This document shows, one piece after another, positions 1 to 5,298 of a DNA stretch of 11,671 nucleotides; the stretch's first letter is position 1, and the number at the start of each line of letters is the position of its first letter. Below the pieces are notes generated by a model. That model searched no databases and was not told the origin of the DNA. It saw nothing but the letters and a program-made list of their open reading frames with translations. Origin of the DNA: Patescibacteria group bacterium (GTDB lineage Bacteria; Patescibacteriota; UBA1384; CAILIB01); contig JALHQF010000004.1 of the NCBI GenBank assembly GCA_022842085.1, positions 9,044-20,714 on the forward strand, read 5' to 3'. Position numbers and translations under genes: made by a program.

Positions 1-1214
1 TTGGCAAGTCGGTATTTGGTGGCTTCCTCAGCGATGAACAGGTAGGGCTGTTGGCAAACTTCGCCGCGAACGGTTTCCAAACCTCAGATCCGCAGGAGCA
101 ACTTGCAGTACAGAGTGCCCTCGTTTCACTTGATCGTTGGTTCACGGCTGAAGGGTCGTCTCTCTTTGGAGTCGACCTACCTCCAGGCATCGGTGTGAGC
201 CTGTTTGCCTGGGGACAATCGGGCTTCGATCCTAAGCTCTTTAACTCCTCAGAAAAGCTCACAGTTGCCGGCGTCTCGGTTCCTTCGGTGGGTGGATTGC
301 TCCGCTCCTATGGAGAGCAGCAGCTTTTCGCCTGGGGAGATAAGCTGCTCGGACTACCCGCTGGTGGCGTTTACCAGCTCTATACTGCCGGTCAGCAGAT
401 TGTGCAGGCCAGCCAAGCGCTCAAGGTAGCTCATGCGGTGAACGGCATAGCGTTTGTACAAGGCACCAACGCAAGCGCCTACGTGAGTGCCGCACGAGCC
501 AACCTTGTAGCAGCGCAAGCAAACCTTACCTCAACACTGCTCAACCTTGCCTTTGGCGCACAAATTGCCGGCTTCGAAGCAGCTCTTGGCCTTGCGGCAG
601 GATCTGGCGCCTTAGCCGTAACCATGCTGACTCAACTTGCGTTTGGTGTTCCCGTTGACCCAATTACCTTGGGGTTGTTTATCGGGCTCAACCTGTTCTT
701 TGGCTTCGCCTCCGTGAGCGTTACGGTTACCGCCACGGCTGATGGTTACTTCCCAAACTGTAAGGGTGATGGCAGGTGTAGGAGTAAGCTTGCTAGCTCT
801 CGGTTTACCGAGTACCCAACTAGCGATCCACTTCTGGGTGAGTTTAACGCGAAGGATGCCGAGCCGTATCGAGCAGGCCTCATGAAAGCCGCTACCGGGA
901 AAATCCGAGGTCTCCTTGAAGATACGGCTCGTTTCGCCGAAACTTGGGGGCCAGTTCGCAACATCGACCCAGTAAACCTTTGGGTTGGACAGGTGTATAC
1001 GTACTCAAAGGATGATGTAGCCACCATCGAGCACCTTATTGGGCGGCCAGCACCATGGGATAGCCCGGCCGGATACGGCTACGGCGCCCTTACTGACAGG
1101 TTTATCCTTACCGTTGAGTCTGAAGAGCGAGTAACTGCTGAGTCAGTTGAAGGCTACCAGGCTGGGTTCTTTGGCGACTCGGTGTTCAAGAACCACCTGC
1201 ACGTACGGTGGTAA
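1..1214 (+). CDS. C-terminal part of an unrecognised membrane protein (5' end outside window)
   Basis: The reading frame is open from the first complete codon at position 3 to the TAA at 1212-1214, giving 403 visible residues, so the gene begins upstream of the window. A TTG at 51 is a possible internal start, but the frame stays open and protein-like before it. I do not recognise the family. The visible part has a glycine/alanine/serine-rich N-terminal portion, then two hydrophobic segments encoded at roughly 530-640 and 655-725 that look membrane-spanning. A short loop with two cysteines (about 757-782) follows, and then a soluble, charged C-terminal domain of about 140 residues rich in aromatic residues. 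The stop codon lies 10 nt before the pilB start and forms part of the pilB promoter -10 element. The neighbouring pilB suggests, but does not show, a role in a surface or pilus apparatus. The frame is surely coding; the function is unknown. Confidence 0.75.
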   Translation, partial: GKSVFGGFLSDEQVGLLANFAANGFQTSDPQEQLAVQSALVSLDRWFTAEGSSLFGVDLPPGIGVSLFAWGQSGFDPKLFNSSEKLTVAGVSVPSVGGLLRSYGEQQLFAWGDKLLGLPAGGVYQLYTAGQQIVQASQALKVAHAVNGIAFVQGTNASAYVSAARANLVAAQANLTSTLLNLAFGAQIAGFEAALGLAAGSGALAVTMLTQLAFGVPVDPITLGLFIGLNLFFGFASVSVTVTATADGYFPNCKGDGRCRSKLASSRFTEYPTSDPLLGEFNAKDAEPYRAGLMKAATGKIRGLLEDTARFAETWGPVRNIDPVNLWVGQVYTYSKDDVATIEHLIGRPAPWDSPAGYGYGALTDRFILTVESEERVTAESVEGYQAGFFGDSVFKNHLHVRW

Positions 1215-1217
1215 ACT
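1209..1217 (+). promoter_or_regulatory. Extended -10 promoter of pilB (TGG-TAAACT)
   Basis: TGG (1209-1211) directly precedes TAAACT (1212-1217), an extended -10 of TANNNT type. Seven bases (1218-1224) separate it from the pilB ATG at 1225, so transcription would start at or beside the ATG and the mRNA would be leaderless. There is no good -35 and no Shine-Dalgarno sequence. The TAA of the hexamer is also the stop codon of the upstream gene. The same arrangement precedes the sanA-like, HAD and dxs genes. The call rests on that recurrence. Confidence 0.5.
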
Positions 1218-1224
1218 AGAGCCC

Positions 1225-2739
1225 ATGTCGCTTGAGCTCGATCGCACCCTACAGCGGATCAACCGCCAAACTGAAGAGCGTAATGCTATGGCGGTGGCAG
1301 CTGGTATGGGCTTGTCACACGAAGTGCTGGACGACTTTCCCTTTACCCTTCCGGTACTTGAGCTCATCCCGCTCGAGGTAGTTGAGAGCAAGCGGTACGC
1401 CACCTATGTACGCACTGCCAGTAAAGTTCGAGTTGCAGTAGTCGATCCGCAGCAACCTGGACTTCTGGAGGAGCTACGCGAGGTAGCCCGCAAGTATAAG
1501 GTTAAGCTCGAGGCCGTTATTGTCTCGCAAACAAGCTTCTTGGCCCTCCTCAAGGCCTACGCGCGCCTGAAGAAGGAGGCCGCTGAAGAAGCTGCCCGCG
1601 CTGCAGTACAGGCGCGCACTTCAGCTATCCGTCACGCGAGCAGTAACCTAGAAGACCTAAAGGGCATTGGTGAGCGCATCAGCACCACTTCCATTACCGA
1701 CATCATCGACGATATTCTCGCCACCGCGTATGAACAGGACGCCTCGGATATCCATGTTGAACCCACTGAACAACACGTTCGTTTGCGGTTCCGTATTGAC
1801 GGCGTACTCCAAGAGGTAGCGATTCTTCCGAAGGAGGTGCACCACGCCCTCATCTCCCGCATCAAAGTTGTTGCAGGCATTAAGCTCGACCTTACCACCG
1901 CCGCACAAGATGGACGTTTCTCCCTGAAAGACCGTGGTGTGCCGGTAGATATCCGCGTTTCGGTAATCCCAACCGGAAATGGCGAGGGGGTGGTCATGCG
2001 CTTGCTACGCCAAGATGCTAAGTCGGGCACACTTGCTGATCTTGGCTTTTCTGAGGAGCAGCTACAGACCATTCGTCGTGCGCTCAAGAAGCCATATGGG
2101 GTAATTCTCGTTACCGGTCCAACCGGATCAGGGAAGAGCACTACTCTCTACGCAATGCTCCAGGAGCTCAACTCTCCTGAGCGCAAAATTCTCACTCTAG
2201 AAGATCCTATTGAGTATCGGATTCAAGGGGTGGAGCAGAGCCAGATTGATGCTTCACACAACTTTGGCTTTGCCGAGGGACTCAAGGCACTTCTACGCCA
2301 AGATCCAGATGTGATTATGGTGGGAGAGATTCGCGACCCAGAAACTGCCACTACTGCCCTCAATGCTGGGCTTACCGGGCACCTCGTGCTAGCAACCCTC
2401 CATACCAATGACGCTGTCGGTGCGTATGTTCGGCTGTTAGAGCTCGGAGTGGAACCCTACCTACTCTCAGGAAGCGTGCAGCTCGTAGTCGGACAGCGTC
2501 TCGTGCGTCGAAAGGTTGGGGGAACGAGCGAAGCTCCCGAGTATAAGGGTCGAGAGGTAATTGCCGAGCTCCTTACCCCCTCAACATCCTTTGAAACAGC
2601 GGTTACGGGCCGTCAGGATCTCGCTTCACTGCAGCGACTTGCTCGGGAAGCAGGACTTACGCCCATGCTCGAGCACGGTATGCAGAAGGTAGCTGCGGGG
2701 GTTACCACCCAAGCGGAAATTGAGCGCGTTACTGCGTAA
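1225..2739 (+). CDS. pilB: Type IV pilus assembly / type II secretion ATPase, PilB/GspE family
   Basis: This is a cytoplasmic hexameric ATPase of the PilB/GspE family, which powers pilin polymerisation or pseudopilus extension at the inner membrane. The ATG at 1225 gives 504 residues. An earlier in-frame ATG at 1147 lies inside the upstream gene and is less likely. A shortened N-terminal regulatory domain covers about residues 35-125, followed by a charged Ala/Glu/Lys linker. The core ATPase has Walker A GPTGSGKST at 298-306, the Asp box around TLEDPIEY at 324-331, Walker B ending in GEIRD at 367-371, and the His box around TLHTND at 391-396. The cysteine-rich zinc loop usual between the QRLVR element and the GR..I.EL element is missing: only about a dozen non-cysteine residues lie there, and the whole protein has no cysteine. 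No pilC, pilT, pilM or prepilin gene is visible. Whether it serves pili, secretion or DNA uptake cannot be told from this window. Confidence 0.93.
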   Translation: MSLELDRTLQRINRQTEERNAMAVAAGMGLSHEVLDDFPFTLPVLELIPLEVVESKRYATYVRTASKVRVAVVDPQQPGLLEELREVARKYKVKLEAVIVSQTSFLALLKAYARLKKEAAEEAARAAVQARTSAIRHASSNLEDLKGIGERISTTSITDIIDDILATAYEQDASDIHVEPTEQHVRLRFRIDGVLQEVAILPKEVHHALISRIKVVAGIKLDLTTAAQDGRFSLKDRGVPVDIRVSVIPTGNGEGVVMRLLRQDAKSGTLADLGFSEEQLQTIRRALKKPYGVILVTGPTGSGKSTTLYAMLQELNSPERKILTLEDPIEYRIQGVEQSQIDASHNFGFAEGLKALLRQDPDVIMVGEIRDPETATTALNAGLTGHLVLATLHTNDAVGAYVRLLELGVEPYLLSGSVQLVVGQRLVRRKVGGTSEAPEYKGREVIAELLTPSTSFETAVTGRQDLASLQRLAREAGLTPMLEHGMQKVAAGVTTQAEIERVTA

Positions 2740-3331
2740 ACCAGAGCTCTCGGTAGAGGTTCGCGGTTGCTAGAAGCTCACGTTGGAAGTTCGCCGTGAA
2801 GCGATCTCCGTTGTGATTTGTCGCCTCAAGCCCTACGGCATCAAGCCCTACGGCTCGACACGCGTACACAGCACGCGGCATGTGGTACGCATTGGTCACT
2901 AAGATAAGTTTGGCGTCTGTGAAGCGCTTACGGGCATTCTGACAGCTCTCAAGGGTACTTAAGCCCTGGGGGTCAAGCTCCATAGCAGCAATTGGTACAC
3001 CTCTTGCCAGGAGGTAGCGGCGCATCGCATCCGGCTCGTTGTAAGTAGTCTCGCGACCATCTCCACTGAGATAGATGGTGTCGATACCGCCCTGTTGGTA
3101 GCGCTGGAGGGCGGTATCGAGCCGGTTCTGGAGCGCCTCACTTGGACGATCTCGCTTTACGTCATAGCGCGCACCAAATACCAGCAGCACCGAACCCGTC
3201 GTCTCTTGGGGATTTACGGTACGAAACTCACTCGTTTGCACGCGCGTGTAGATGAAGAGGCCAAGCACAACCCCGATGAGGACAAGGGGAGCTGCTGCCG
3301 CTAGGGCAATACCTTTCAGAACGCTTCGCAC
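2729..3331 (-). CDS. SanA/YdcF-like DUF218 membrane-anchored protein
   Basis: The DUF218 (YdcF/SanA) family has members linked to envelope integrity and vancomycin sensitivity; its biochemical activity is poorly defined. With the GTG start at 3331 the product is 200 residues: a short basic N-terminus, one hydrophobic anchor at residues 8-28, and a DUF218 domain at about 47-172. Family landmarks are visible: VFGA at 51-54, the RPSEAL..RLD stretch at 62-72, LSGDGRE at 88-94, the YNEP motif at 97-100, and LVTNAYHMPRA at 144-154. The SanA subgroup is suggested by YNEP, the small size and the anchor. The GTG at 3331 was chosen because the hydrophobic anchor follows at once and an extended -10 lies 6 nt upstream. 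The frame stays open to a GTG at 3499, but that extension does not look protein-like. The gene converges on pilB and their ends overlap by 11 bp. Confidence 0.85.
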   Translation of the reverse strand: MRSVLKGIALAAAAPLVLIGVVLGLFIYTRVQTSEFRTVNPQETTGSVLLVFGARYDVKRDRPSEALQNRLDTALQRYQQGGIDTIYLSGDGRETTYNEPDAMRRYLLARGVPIAAMELDPQGLSTLESCQNARKRFTDAKLILVTNAYHMPRAVYACRAVGLDAVGLEATNHNGDRFTANFQRELLATANLYRELWFTQ

Positions 3332-3337
3332 AGGGAG

Positions 3338-3346
3338 GTTATACCA
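3338..3346 (-). promoter_or_regulatory. Extended -10 promoter of the sanA-like gene (TGG-TATAAC)
   Basis: On the minus strand TGG (3346-3344) is followed by TATAAC (3343-3338), then six bases, then the GTG at 3331. The expected transcription start falls on the start codon. The upstream bases have no Shine-Dalgarno complementarity (the spacer reads CTCCCT). The hexamer ends in C rather than the T seen at the other promoters here. Confidence 0.45.
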
Positions 3347-3524
3347 GGTTGAACTCTCGCCTGCGAGTTGGTAGAAAGGGTGGGTGTCCCGCTCTTGTTC
3401 GTTCCGCGCCTGTCTTGTCTCGAGGCGCACAGGTGAGTGAGAGGTTGAGATCAGCAACCTGGGAAGTGTTGTGTGCAGCTTTACACCACACGTGTGCACA
3501 CTGCGTGCCTACTGACACCGATCA

Positions 3525-3557
3525 ACGAGCCCCTTGCCGGGGGCTCGTCTTTCTTTC
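3525..3557 (+). terminator. Rho-independent terminator facing plus
   Basis: ACGAGCCCC (3525-3533) pairs perfectly with GGGGCTCGT (3540-3548) around a 6-nt loop, followed by the pyrimidine tail CTTTCTTTC (3549-3557). The tail is on the plus-strand side only; on the minus strand the stem is followed by GTTGATCG. No plus-strand gene lies just upstream. The nearest is pilB, ending 786 bases away, so the terminator may end a pilB read-through transcript antisense to the sanA-like gene, or an unannotated RNA. Confidence 0.6.
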
Positions 3558-3581
3558 AGAGAGGCAGGGAACCTCAGTCGT

Positions 3582-3612
3582 TCTAGTGCCCAAGTCAGGC
3601 GAGGGCACTAGA
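3582..3612. repeat. Perfect 10-bp inverted repeat
   Basis: TCTAGTGCCC (3582-3591) is the exact reverse complement of GGGCACTAGA (3603-3612), with an 11-nt loop. No T-tract follows on either strand, so it does not look like a simple terminator. It lies between the plus-facing terminator and the hairpin at 3624-3659. Confidence 0.6.
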
Positions 3613-3623
3613 TGGCCTTCGGA

Positions 3624-3659
3624 CTGCACCTCACGAAGACGTGAGTAAGGAATGTGCAG
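3624..3659. repeat. Two-part hairpin with an 8-nt one-sided bulge
   Basis: An outer stem CTGCAC (3624-3629) / GTGCAG (3654-3659) and an inner stem CTCACG (3630-3635) / CGTGAG (3640-3645) close a 4-nt loop AAGA. Bases 3646-3653 (TAAGGAAT on plus) form a one-sided bulge between the stems. Two perfectly matched coaxial stems with an asymmetric bulge look like a folded RNA element rather than a terminator. The coding strand is not known. Confidence 0.45.
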
Positions 3660-3700
3660 GCGAACCGAGGAGCCCAATCCTTTTCCACCTATCCAGCCAT

Positions 3701-3769
3701 AAGAAAAAGAAAGAAGTTATCACCTCCGCAGGTAAAACCGAGGACAGTGATAGCTTCTTTCTTTTTCTT
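3701..3769 (-). terminator. 23-bp A/U-rich terminator-like hairpin after tRNA-Ser
   Basis: Bases 3701-3723 pair with 3747-3769: sixteen perfect pairs, one G-T wobble (3717/3753), then six more pairs, around a 23-nt loop. On the minus strand the 5' arm is purine-rich and the 3' arm is the pyrimidine run CTTCTTTCTTTTTCTT, so the U-tract is itself the descending side of the stem. The arrangement is symmetrical, so it could stop transcription from both sides. The stem begins on the last A of the tRNA CCA end with no spacer. Confidence 0.6.
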
Positions 3770-3858
3770 GGCGGAGAGGCAGGGATTCGAACCCTGGAGG
3801 CGGTTGCCCGCCTGGTAGATTTCGAGGCTACTGCTTTCGACCACTCAGCCACCTCTCC
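3769..3858 (-). tRNA. tRNA-Ser (anticodon CGA), CCA encoded
   Basis: Read on the minus strand, the acceptor arms GGAGAGG and CCTCTCC pair perfectly and are followed by discriminator G and an encoded CCA (3771-3769). The D-arm carries GCTGAGTGGTCGAAAGC. The anticodon loop is CTCGAAA with anticodon CGA, and its stem has four pairs plus a C-T mismatch next to the loop. The long variable arm of class II tRNAs is present as a perfect AGGCGG/CCGCCT stem with a GCAA loop, which marks tRNA-Ser. The T-arm is CAGGG-TTCGAAT-CCCTG. The 5' end lies 7 nt after the yidC stop, so it is probably co-transcribed with the rpmH-rnpA-yidC unit and released by RNase P, whose protein subunit that unit encodes. Confidence 0.95.
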
Positions 3859-3865
3859 TGGTGAA

Positions 3866-4660
3866 CTAGCTCTTCTTACGAACCGTCACCTTTGTACCAC
3901 CTTTACCTTCGAGTGTCTTCTCTTTTTTGGGTGCGCGTTGAATCTCGGTAACCACCTCAAGACCCTCCAACTTTACCTTCTCACGGTTTACATACACTTG
4001 CTGAACCATGCCAAAGAGCGTGCTCACCGCCCAGTACAACACCACCGCAGCCGGCACGGTAACACCAGCGACCACCAGGAGCACTGGAGCTGCGTACTGC
4101 ATGAAGCGAAGTACGGCCATCGAAGGATCCTTTGGATCCATCTCTTTTGGAAGTGAAAGTTTAATCTGGAAGTACTGCAGAATAGCCGTAAGGCCAATGA
4201 GTACAAACGCCCGGTCTGGTTGAGAGATATCCAGACCAAAGAAGTTGAGGTTGATTGTCTCTGGGCGTGGTAGCCAGTCGTAGAGCCGTGGGTGTGTTGC
4301 AGTAAGGCCACGCGACGTGGCAAGGAACACGCTATAGAGAACAATGAGCTGAATGAAGGTGATCCCAAGTGTTCCAAACGGATTAATTCCGTTTGCCTTG
4401 TAGAGGGACATCTGTGCTTGGGCTAAGCCCTGCTTGTCATCTCCGTACTCCTCCTGCAGCTTCTTGATGTGCGGCATGAGGAGCTGCTGCTTGCGTTGCC
4501 CTCCGAGCGCTTTCTTCGTTGGGATAAAGAGGAGCCCGCGCACCGTAAGGGTAAGGAGAATTACACCAACCGCTGCCGAGTGTCCTGGAACAATGTAGAT
4601 CAGGAACGTAAGCAGGTTGAGGAGCGGTGCGTACACCAGGTTCTGGATGAGCCAAGTCAT
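3866..4660 (-). CDS. yidC: Membrane protein insertase YidC/Oxa1
   Basis: YidC inserts and folds inner-membrane proteins, alone or with SecYEG. The product is 264 residues, the short form without the large periplasmic domain of proteobacterial YidC. Five hydrophobic segments lie near residues 8-24, 29-47, 95-115, 150-166 and 187-213. Arg41 sits in the second (LTVRGLLF), as expected for the conserved arginine in the hydrophilic groove. The family's cytoplasmic hairpin follows (residues 55-92, QRKQQLLMPHIKKLQEEYG, ending at INPFG). A lysine-rich tail from about 226 to 264 probably contacts the ribosome. A Shine-Dalgarno AGGAG (4668-4664) is 3 nt from the ATG, with AAGG further back at 9 nt. It lies 11 nt after rnpA and 7 nt before tRNA-Ser. 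No yidD or jag is present. Confidence 0.95.
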   Translation of the reverse strand: MTWLIQNLVYAPLLNLLTFLIYIVPGHSAAVGVILLTLTVRGLLFIPTKKALGGQRKQQLLMPHIKKLQEEYGDDKQGLAQAQMSLYKANGINPFGTLGITFIQLIVLYSVFLATSRGLTATHPRLYDWLPRPETINLNFFGLDISQPDRAFVLIGLTAILQYFQIKLSLPKEMDPKDPSMAVLRFMQYAAPVLLVVAGVTVPAAVVLYWAVSTLFGMVQQVYVNREKVKLEGLEVVTEIQRAPKKEKTLEGKGGTKVTVRKKS

Positions 4661-4671
4661 AGACTCCTACC

Positions 4672-4992
4672 TTAGCGGGTTGCAGCAAACCTGGCGAGCT
4701 CACACTGAATTTCAGCGTAGCTTGGCAGCGCACCTCCATTTGGGGTAAATCGCACTACGTAGTCTCCCGAATCAAGTTCGAGTTGTCGAAAGGCCGATTT
4801 AACCCGACGCCGAGCCAGGTTGCGAAGCACGGCATGCTTGTGCACCTTCGTTCCAATAACTATCGCAAGCTTCCAGGGTTCTTGTGTGGGAACTGTGTGG
4901 ATAACTCCGAACGAACACCGAAACCGCCTCCCGGTCCGGATGACCTCGAGAATACGAGTTCCGGTACGGAGGCGGTGTTCCCGCGAAATCAC
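4672..4992 (-). CDS. rnpA: Ribonuclease P protein component
   Basis: RnpA is the protein subunit of RNase P, which cuts the 5' leaders of pre-tRNAs. The product is 106 residues from a GTG at 4992, typical of the family, and opens with the usual REHRLR stretch at 4-9. The RNA-binding signature is at residues 53-69 (HAVLRNLARRRVKSAFR). Its core normally reads R-N-R; here the third position is Leu59, though arginines follow at 61-63. The start lies 4 nt after the rpmH stop, and no Shine-Dalgarno is visible, so translation is probably coupled to rpmH. A perfect consensus DnaA-box sequence lies inside the gene at 4896-4904. Confidence 0.92.
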   Translation of the reverse strand: MISREHRLRTGTRILEVIRTGRRFRCSFGVIHTVPTQEPWKLAIVIGTKVHKHAVLRNLARRRVKSAFRQLELDSGDYVVRFTPNGGALPSYAEIQCELARFAATR

Positions 4993-4996
4993 GGTG

Positions 4997-5176
4997 CTAT
5001 GCCAGTTTACGCGCGCTCTTTCCGTACTTGTACGCAGTAGTGGAGACCGTAACAGCGGCGCGACCCTTGGCTCGACGGCGCTTGATGATGTTGCGGCCGC
5101 CTACCGAAAGCATGCGACGGCGGAAGCCGTGGGTACGGAGGCGTTTGCGCTTATTGGACGTGCGATCGACGTACAT
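4997..5176 (-). CDS. rpmH: 50S ribosomal protein L34
   Basis: L34 is a small, very basic protein of the large ribosomal subunit. The product is 59 residues from ATG 5176 to TAG 4997-4999. The family core NKRKRLRTHGFRRRM is at residues 8-22, and RNIIKRRRAKGRAAV follows at 28-42. An in-frame stop a few codons upstream fixes the ATG as the start. Compared with the usual L34 of about 44-46 residues, it has a C-terminal tail of about 15 residues (STTAYKYGKSARKLA) and a shorter N-terminus. It heads the rpmH-rnpA-yidC-tRNA-Ser unit and diverges from dnaA. Confidence 0.93.
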   Translation of the reverse strand: MYVDRTSNKRKRLRTHGFRRRMLSVGGRNIIKRRRAKGRAAVTVSTTAYKYGKSARKLA

Positions 5177-5197
5177 AGGAGATTGCTAGACCCAGGT

Positions 5198-5206
5198 ACG
5201 CTACCA
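5198..5206 (-). promoter_or_regulatory. Extended -10 promoter of the rpmH unit (TGG-TAGCGT)
   Basis: On the minus strand TGG (5206-5204) precedes TAGCGT (5203-5198), matching the TGG-TANNNT motif of the other promoters here. Twenty-one bases separate it from the rpmH ATG at 5176, giving a predicted leader of about 14 nt. That leader has no Shine-Dalgarno sequence (it ends AATCTCCT). Confidence 0.4.
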
Positions 5207-5246
5207 GCTCTCACCAGAGAACGCAAGGAGGCGAGTACGGCCTATG

Positions 5247-5275
5247 TGTGGAAAACTCTTCCCTTGTGTGGAAAA
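5247..5275 (-). promoter_or_regulatory. Two DnaA boxes upstream of dnaA
   Basis: TGTGGAAAA occurs at 5247-5255 and again at 5267-5275, which reads TTTTCCACA on the minus strand and fits the DnaA box pattern TTWTNCACA. The copies are 20 bp apart, about two helical turns, in the same orientation, and lie just upstream of dnaA in the rpmH/dnaA divergent region. They may serve dnaA autoregulation, be part of a bipartite origin, or both. Confidence 0.7.
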
Positions 5276-5281
5276 CTTGGC

Positions 5282-5292
5282 TAGCGTAACGG
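5282..5292 (+). promoter_or_regulatory. Weak candidate dnaA promoter -10
   Basis: Two overlapping candidates exist: TAGCGT (5282-5287) and TAACGG (5287-5292). The latter lies 17 bp after TTGTGT (5264-5269), which overlaps the second DnaA box. Either would place transcription start within a few bases of the ATG at 5299. No Shine-Dalgarno precedes the gene. Neither candidate is strong. Confidence 0.25.
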
Positions 5293-5298
5293 TTAGCT

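Larger units (their letters stand above)
3332..3700. other. Gene-free stretch rich in inverted repeats
   Basis: About 370 bases lie between the sanA-like start and the tRNA-Ser terminator hairpin, and no convincing coding region was found on either strand. The stretch holds an 8-bp inverted repeat, CCAGGTTG (3344-3351) with CAACCTGG (3455-3462), and GTGTGCA (3472-3478) with TGCACAC (3495-3501). It also holds a 9-bp terminator hairpin (3525-3548), a perfect 10-bp hairpin (3582-3612) and a two-part hairpin (3624-3659). I found no match to the SRP Alu/IV motif, RNase P RNA, tmRNA or 6S signatures that I could recognise by eye. It could be a non-coding RNA locus or simply a stacked terminator and leader region. 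Confidence 0.45.

Noticed and set aside
1147..1224. Upstream start for pilB at 1147
   Set aside because: It would overlap the preceding gene by 68 bases and encode a sequence unlike PilB N-termini; the promoter motif points to 1225.
1632..2141. 169-codon minus-strand frame within pilB
   Set aside because: It is antisense to the conserved pilB core, and its product is Ser/Arg-rich without a recognisable pattern.
3332..3499. Upstream extension of the sanA-like gene to a GTG at 3499
   Set aside because: The extra 56 residues look non-coding and would place the membrane anchor far from the N-terminus. The extended -10 at 3338-3346 supports the GTG at 3331.
3332..3700. SRP RNA, tmRNA, RNase P RNA or 6S RNA in the gene-free stretch
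   Set aside because: I looked for the SRP domain IV tetraloop context, a tmRNA-like T-arm with CCA end and conserved RNase P blocks on both strands and saw none. The stretch is reported only as structured and unassigned.
3641..4156. 171-codon plus-strand frame
   Set aside because: It runs across the terminator hairpin, the tRNA-Ser gene and the 3' end of yidC, all of which are well supported on the other strand.
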